Origin: Bacillota bacterium
Lineage (GTDB): Bacteria > Bacillota_A > Clostridia > Lachnospirales > Lachnospiraceae
Length of the DNA stretch: 6,190 bases
Assembly: GCA_023443625.1 (NCBI GenBank)
Contig: JAEZTQ010000020.1
Coordinates: 1 to 6,190, forward strand
Direction: 5' to 3'
Translations under genes and position numbers: made by a program
Part shown: in pieces, positions 6,125-6,190 of the stretch
Position numbering within the stretch: position 1 is the first letter of the stretch
Layout: every line of letters starts with the position of its first letter
Notes under the pieces: model-generated
Told to the model about the DNA's origin: nothing
Databases searched by the model: none
Seen by the model: only the letters and a program-made list of their open reading frames with translations

Positions 6125-6190
6125 ATGAAAAGCACCCTTTTGTGGTAAATTTAGGTTTACGAAGACCAAATAAACTACAAAGGAAGGTGC
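6125..6190 (+). promoter_or_regulatory. Structured leader-like inverted repeat cut by the window edge, containing a likely ribosome binding site
   Basis: GCACC (6132-6136) is complementary to GGTGC (6186-6190), and TTTGTGGT (6139-6146) pairs with ACTACAAA (6174-6181) with one G-U wobble that works in RNA but not as exact DNA complement. A shorter inner pairing (AGGT with ACC around 6153-6167) is possible. The right arm contains AAAGGAAGG (6179-6187), which looks like a ribosome binding site for a gene starting just past the edge, so it would be hidden in the stem. The layout resembles leaders of transposase genes, in which read-through RNA hides the start site, but no coding sequence is visible to confirm that. 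Confidence 0.45.

Noticed and set aside
6020..6190. An insertion sequence called with a family name
   Set aside because: Only repeats and a leader-like structure are visible; no transposase residues or matching opposite end are in the window.

Overview
The window is low-GC DNA with strong AGGAGG-type ribosome binding sites and A+T-rich sigma-A-like promoters. Protein content (two-subunit class 1B dihydroorotate dehydrogenase PyrK/PyrD, QueA, a YjbQ-family protein, a CYP152-type P450) fits a Clostridia-class Firmicute. A Lachnospiraceae-like organism is my best guess, from gene style only; no taxonomic marker is present.

Minus strand, read right to left (4485 down to 170): a yjbQ-family gene with a very good promoter; then pyrK and pyrD, overlapping by ATGA and preceded by their own candidate promoter; then pyrE after an 88-base gap; then a 49-50-residue single-span membrane protein 17 bases or less after pyrE; then queA. 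PyrK and PyrD together make the NAD-linked dihydroorotate dehydrogenase, which oxidises dihydroorotate to orotate. PyrE converts orotate to OMP, so the centre of the window carries the two consecutive orotate steps of UMP synthesis. QueA acts in tRNA queuosine modification and is probably a separate transcription unit. A perfect 12-bp inverted repeat lies between the small membrane gene and queA.

Plus strand (4724 to 6019): one gene, divergent from yjbQ, encoding a CYP152-family cytochrome P450 fatty-acid peroxygenase very similar to Bacillus subtilis YbdT/CypC (P450 BS-beta). It has the heme cysteine, the Arg-Pro pair that replaces the usual acid-alcohol pair, and a Gln where the alkene-forming OleT enzyme has His.

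The two ends are less clear. Positions 1-169 hold only a possible truncated minus-strand reading frame at the edge and short direct repeats. Positions 6020-6190 hold a palindrome, a 9-bp direct repeat around it, and a long imperfect inverted repeat that buries a ribosome-binding-like sequence at the right edge, as in leaders of transposase or other tightly controlled genes. The gene it would serve lies outside the window. No tRNA, rRNA, CRISPR array or canonical T-tailed terminator was found.
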